Assembly (NCBI GenBank): GCA_937934465.1
Contig: CALGZO010000239.1
Coordinates: forward strand, 1-6,124
Reading direction: 5' to 3'
Source of the DNA: an uncultured Fimbriimonadales bacterium
GTDB lineage: Bacteria > Armatimonadota > Fimbriimonadia > Fimbriimonadales > GBS-DC
Length of the DNA stretch: 6,124 nt
Position 1 is the stretch's first letter, and every line of letters starts with the position of its first letter. The notes under the pieces are model-generated. The model ran no database searches. It had not been told where the DNA came from and saw only the letters and a program-made list of their open reading frames with translations. Made by a program: the position numbers and the translations under genes. Below, one piece after another: positions 4,950-6,124 of the stretch.

Positions 4950-5853
4950 CGCCGCCCCCGTTGGGTGAGATGAAATCTGGGGAATGCGCCTGCTCTGAAC
5001 TCACGGGGTCAGAGTCTTCGCCTTGGATAAATGCGGGTTGAGCGACGGCGTACAGTTCGGGGCTAAGCCACCAGAACCGCAGCCAGCTTCCCTCGATGCG
5101 CCCTGCAGGCAAGTCGGTCTCTAACTGGAGGAACAGCTGTTCGATGGCGGCGCGTTTCCGTTCGCCCGACACAAGGAACCAGATGGAGCGCGCGGCGTTC
5201 AGCGCGGGCAGGGTTAGGGTGAGGCGTTGGCGCGGTTCGGTCGGCGCAAGGCTCGGAACCACCCAGCGCTCGGTCTCGTCCAGTGCAGGCGATTGGGGGA
5301 ACAGCGAAGCGATGTGCCCATCGTCGCCCACCCCCAGCAACACTAAATCAAACATCGGATGCGACGCCTCCGCGCCAAAGTATCGGCGCAGCTCCCTTTC
5401 GTAGGCGCGGGCGGCTTCGTCGGGGTCGGCGTAATGCGTCGGCATCGGATGGATGTTCTCCTCAGGCAGGTTCACCCGACGCAGCCAAGTTTCGTAGGCT
5501 AAGTAGTAGTTGCTCTGCGGGTCGTCGTGAGGCACATACCGCTCGTCGCCCCAGAATAGATGCACGCGCGACCAGTCCAGCGCGTTGCGATAGCGCCGCG
5601 TCGCCAGCAACAGATAGAGCGGCTCAGGCGTCTTGCCGCCTGAGAGCAAAAGGCTACAGGTCGGCTGCTTATGTAGGCGTCCGCGCAGGTATTCGATTAG
5701 CCCGTCCGCGACGCGCTCCCAGTCCAGTTCAAACGCCGTGCCGCGCGGGGTAATCTGTCCGTACAGCAACAGCAGTCGCATCAGCGCTTCTGCATCTGGG
5801 TTTTTCGCCAGCTGGTGCTTCAGCTGCTCGATGAATTGTCGCTTGTCGTCCAT
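4936..5853 (-). CDS. pgl: 6-phosphogluconolactonase
   Basis: Hydrolyses 6-phosphogluconolactone to 6-phosphogluconate, the second step of the oxidative pentose phosphate pathway, in the cytosol. Visible signatures of the DevB/Pgl family: the phosphate-binding LLLSGGKTPEPLY (68-80), WGDERYVPHDDPQSNY (101-116), the catalytic block FDLVLLGVGDDGHIASLFP (168-186, with His180), and RLTLTLPALNAAR (210-222). The nagB fold is shared with glucosamine-6-phosphate deaminase, but GDER and DGHIASLFP are those of the lactonase. At 305 residues it exceeds the usual 225-260; the excess is an N-terminal stretch of about 40 residues and a C-terminal tail of about 30, Ser/Pro/Gly-rich and probably disordered. 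The ATG at 5853 lies 7 nt after a perfect TATAAT, suggesting a leaderless mRNA. The same frame stays open upstream to 6066, but only through the tandem repeats, and that extension is rejected. Confidence 0.92.
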   Translation of the reverse strand: MDDKRQFIEQLKHQLAKNPDAEALMRLLLLYGQITPRGTAFELDWERVADGLIEYLRGRLHKQPTCSLLLSGGKTPEPLYLLLATRRYRNALDWSRVHLFWGDERYVPHDDPQSNYYLAYETWLRRVNLPEENIHPMPTHYADPDEAARAYERELRRYFGAEASHPMFDLVLLGVGDDGHIASLFPQSPALDETERWVVPSLAPTEPRQRLTLTLPALNAARSIWFLVSGERKRAAIEQLFLQLETDLPAGRIEGSWLRFWWLSPELYAVAQPAFIQGEDSDPVSSEQAHSPDFISPNGGGASLS

Positions 5854-5866
5854 CAGCGCAATTATA
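5854..5866 (-). promoter_or_regulatory. -10 element of pgl, predicted leaderless
   Basis: A perfect TATAAT (5866-5861) is followed by 7 nt (TGCGCTG) and the pgl ATG, with no Shine-Dalgarno. The -35 position (about 5884-5889) falls inside the first dyad of the tandem array and shows no good TTGACA match. The geometry equals that of upp. Confidence 0.65.
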
Positions 5867-5873
5867 CTGCCCC

Positions 5874-6124
5874 GTAGCACGGACAATCCTGTCCGTGCGT
5901 GGGATGCTTGGACAAGACTGTCCCAGCCACCTTGTAGCACGGACAATCCTGTCCGTGCGCGGGATGCTTGGACAGGAATGTCCCAGCCACTTTGTAGCAC
6001 GGACATTCCTGTCCGTGCGCGGGATGCTTGGACAGGACTGTCCCAGCCACCTTGTAGCACGGACACTCCTGTCCGTGCGTGAGTGCTTGGACAAGACTGT
6101 CCAAGCCACCTTGTAGCACGGACA
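5874..6124. repeat. 60-bp tandem repeat of paired GGACA-N4-TGTCC dyads, extending beyond the window
   Basis: Four units in register at 5881, 5941, 6001 and 6061 (the last shortened by 1 bp), with a fifth beginning at the right edge. Units 1-3 differ at only a few positions. Each has two dyads. Dyad A has arms GCACGGACA and TGTCCGTGC around a variable 4-nt centre (ATCC, ATCC, TTCC, CTCC). Dyad B has a GGACA/TGTCC core with partly complementary flanks; in unit 4 (6085-6106) its arms GCTTGGACA/TGTCCAAGC are perfect. Dyad centres alternate at 29 and 31 bp. Most reading frames stay open because 60 is divisible by three, but the translations are low-information repeats and I see no gene here. Similar short translated repeats occur in annotations of other phyla, as far as I recall, so this may be a widespread intergenic repeat class. 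No transposase or terminal repeats are visible. Confidence 0.92.

Noticed and set aside
5854..6066. N-terminal extension of the pgl product to a 376-residue protein
   Set aside because: The extra codons are pure tandem repeat, lie upstream of a perfect TATAAT, and have no counterpart in the lactonase family.
5874..6124. CRISPR array
   Set aside because: The whole 60-bp unit repeats with only scattered substitutions; there are no unique spacers, and the units carry two dyads each.
5874..6124. Insertion sequence or MITE end
   Set aside because: No transposase, no outer terminal inverted repeats and no target-site duplication can be seen; the right end lies outside the window, so this stays open but unsupported.

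Overview
The window looks like a chromosomal segment of a GC-rich bacterium, most likely a member of the Armatimonadota (Fimbriimonadales-like). This placement is an inference. It rests mainly on the truncated prepilin-type protein at the left edge, whose FTLIELLVVIAIIAILAAILFPVFAQAR helix followed by a QCISNLRQ...YAQDYDDTFP stretch is a pattern I associate with Armatimonadota (and Planctomycetota) proteins. Every protein-coding gene here belongs to a recognisable family; the less explained material lies between the genes.

Layout, left to right. (1) 1-360, minus: 5' part of a prepilin-type (pseudopilin/DUF1559-like) gene that leaves the window. (2) 361-467: divergent control region with a near-consensus CRP-type palindrome (TGTGA-N6-TCACG) and a possible ECF-type promoter. 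(3) 468-1256, plus: xanthorhodopsin-like light-driven proton pump, closed by a strong intrinsic terminator. (4) 1332-1958, plus: upp, uracil phosphoribosyltransferase, apparently leaderless. (5) 1959-2121: convergent gap with a good minus-strand promoter (TTGACA-N18-TATAAC) aimed at a minus-strand intrinsic terminator about 110 nt away, so a candidate small structured RNA. (6) 4816-2122, minus: a three-gene operon, ECF sigma factor, zinc-binding membrane anti-sigma factor and HtrA/DegP-like protease, behind a likely autoregulated ECF promoter. (7) 5853-4936, minus: 6-phosphogluconolactonase, also apparently leaderless. (8) 5874-6124: a 60-bp tandem repeat, more than four copies, each carrying two GGACA-N4-TGTCC dyads, running off the right edge.

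How the parts work together. Sigma factor, anti-sigma factor and protease form a standard envelope-stress module: the anti-sigma factor spans the membrane, and the secreted protease is a downstream effector for misfolded envelope proteins. The rhodopsin would add light-driven proton-motive force. No retinal-forming enzyme (blh or carotenoid oxygenase) is in the window, so retinal must come from elsewhere. upp (pyrimidine salvage) and pgl (oxidative pentose phosphate pathway) are housekeeping genes without an obvious link to the rest.

Most worth following up: the Phe at the carotenoid-antenna position of the rhodopsin, the CRP-like site in front of it, the candidate small RNA between upp and htrA, the matching -10/7-nt/ATG layout of upp and pgl, and the dyad array whose first dyad covers the -35 region of pgl. 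A single copy of the same dyad core forms a hairpin inside the candidate small RNA.
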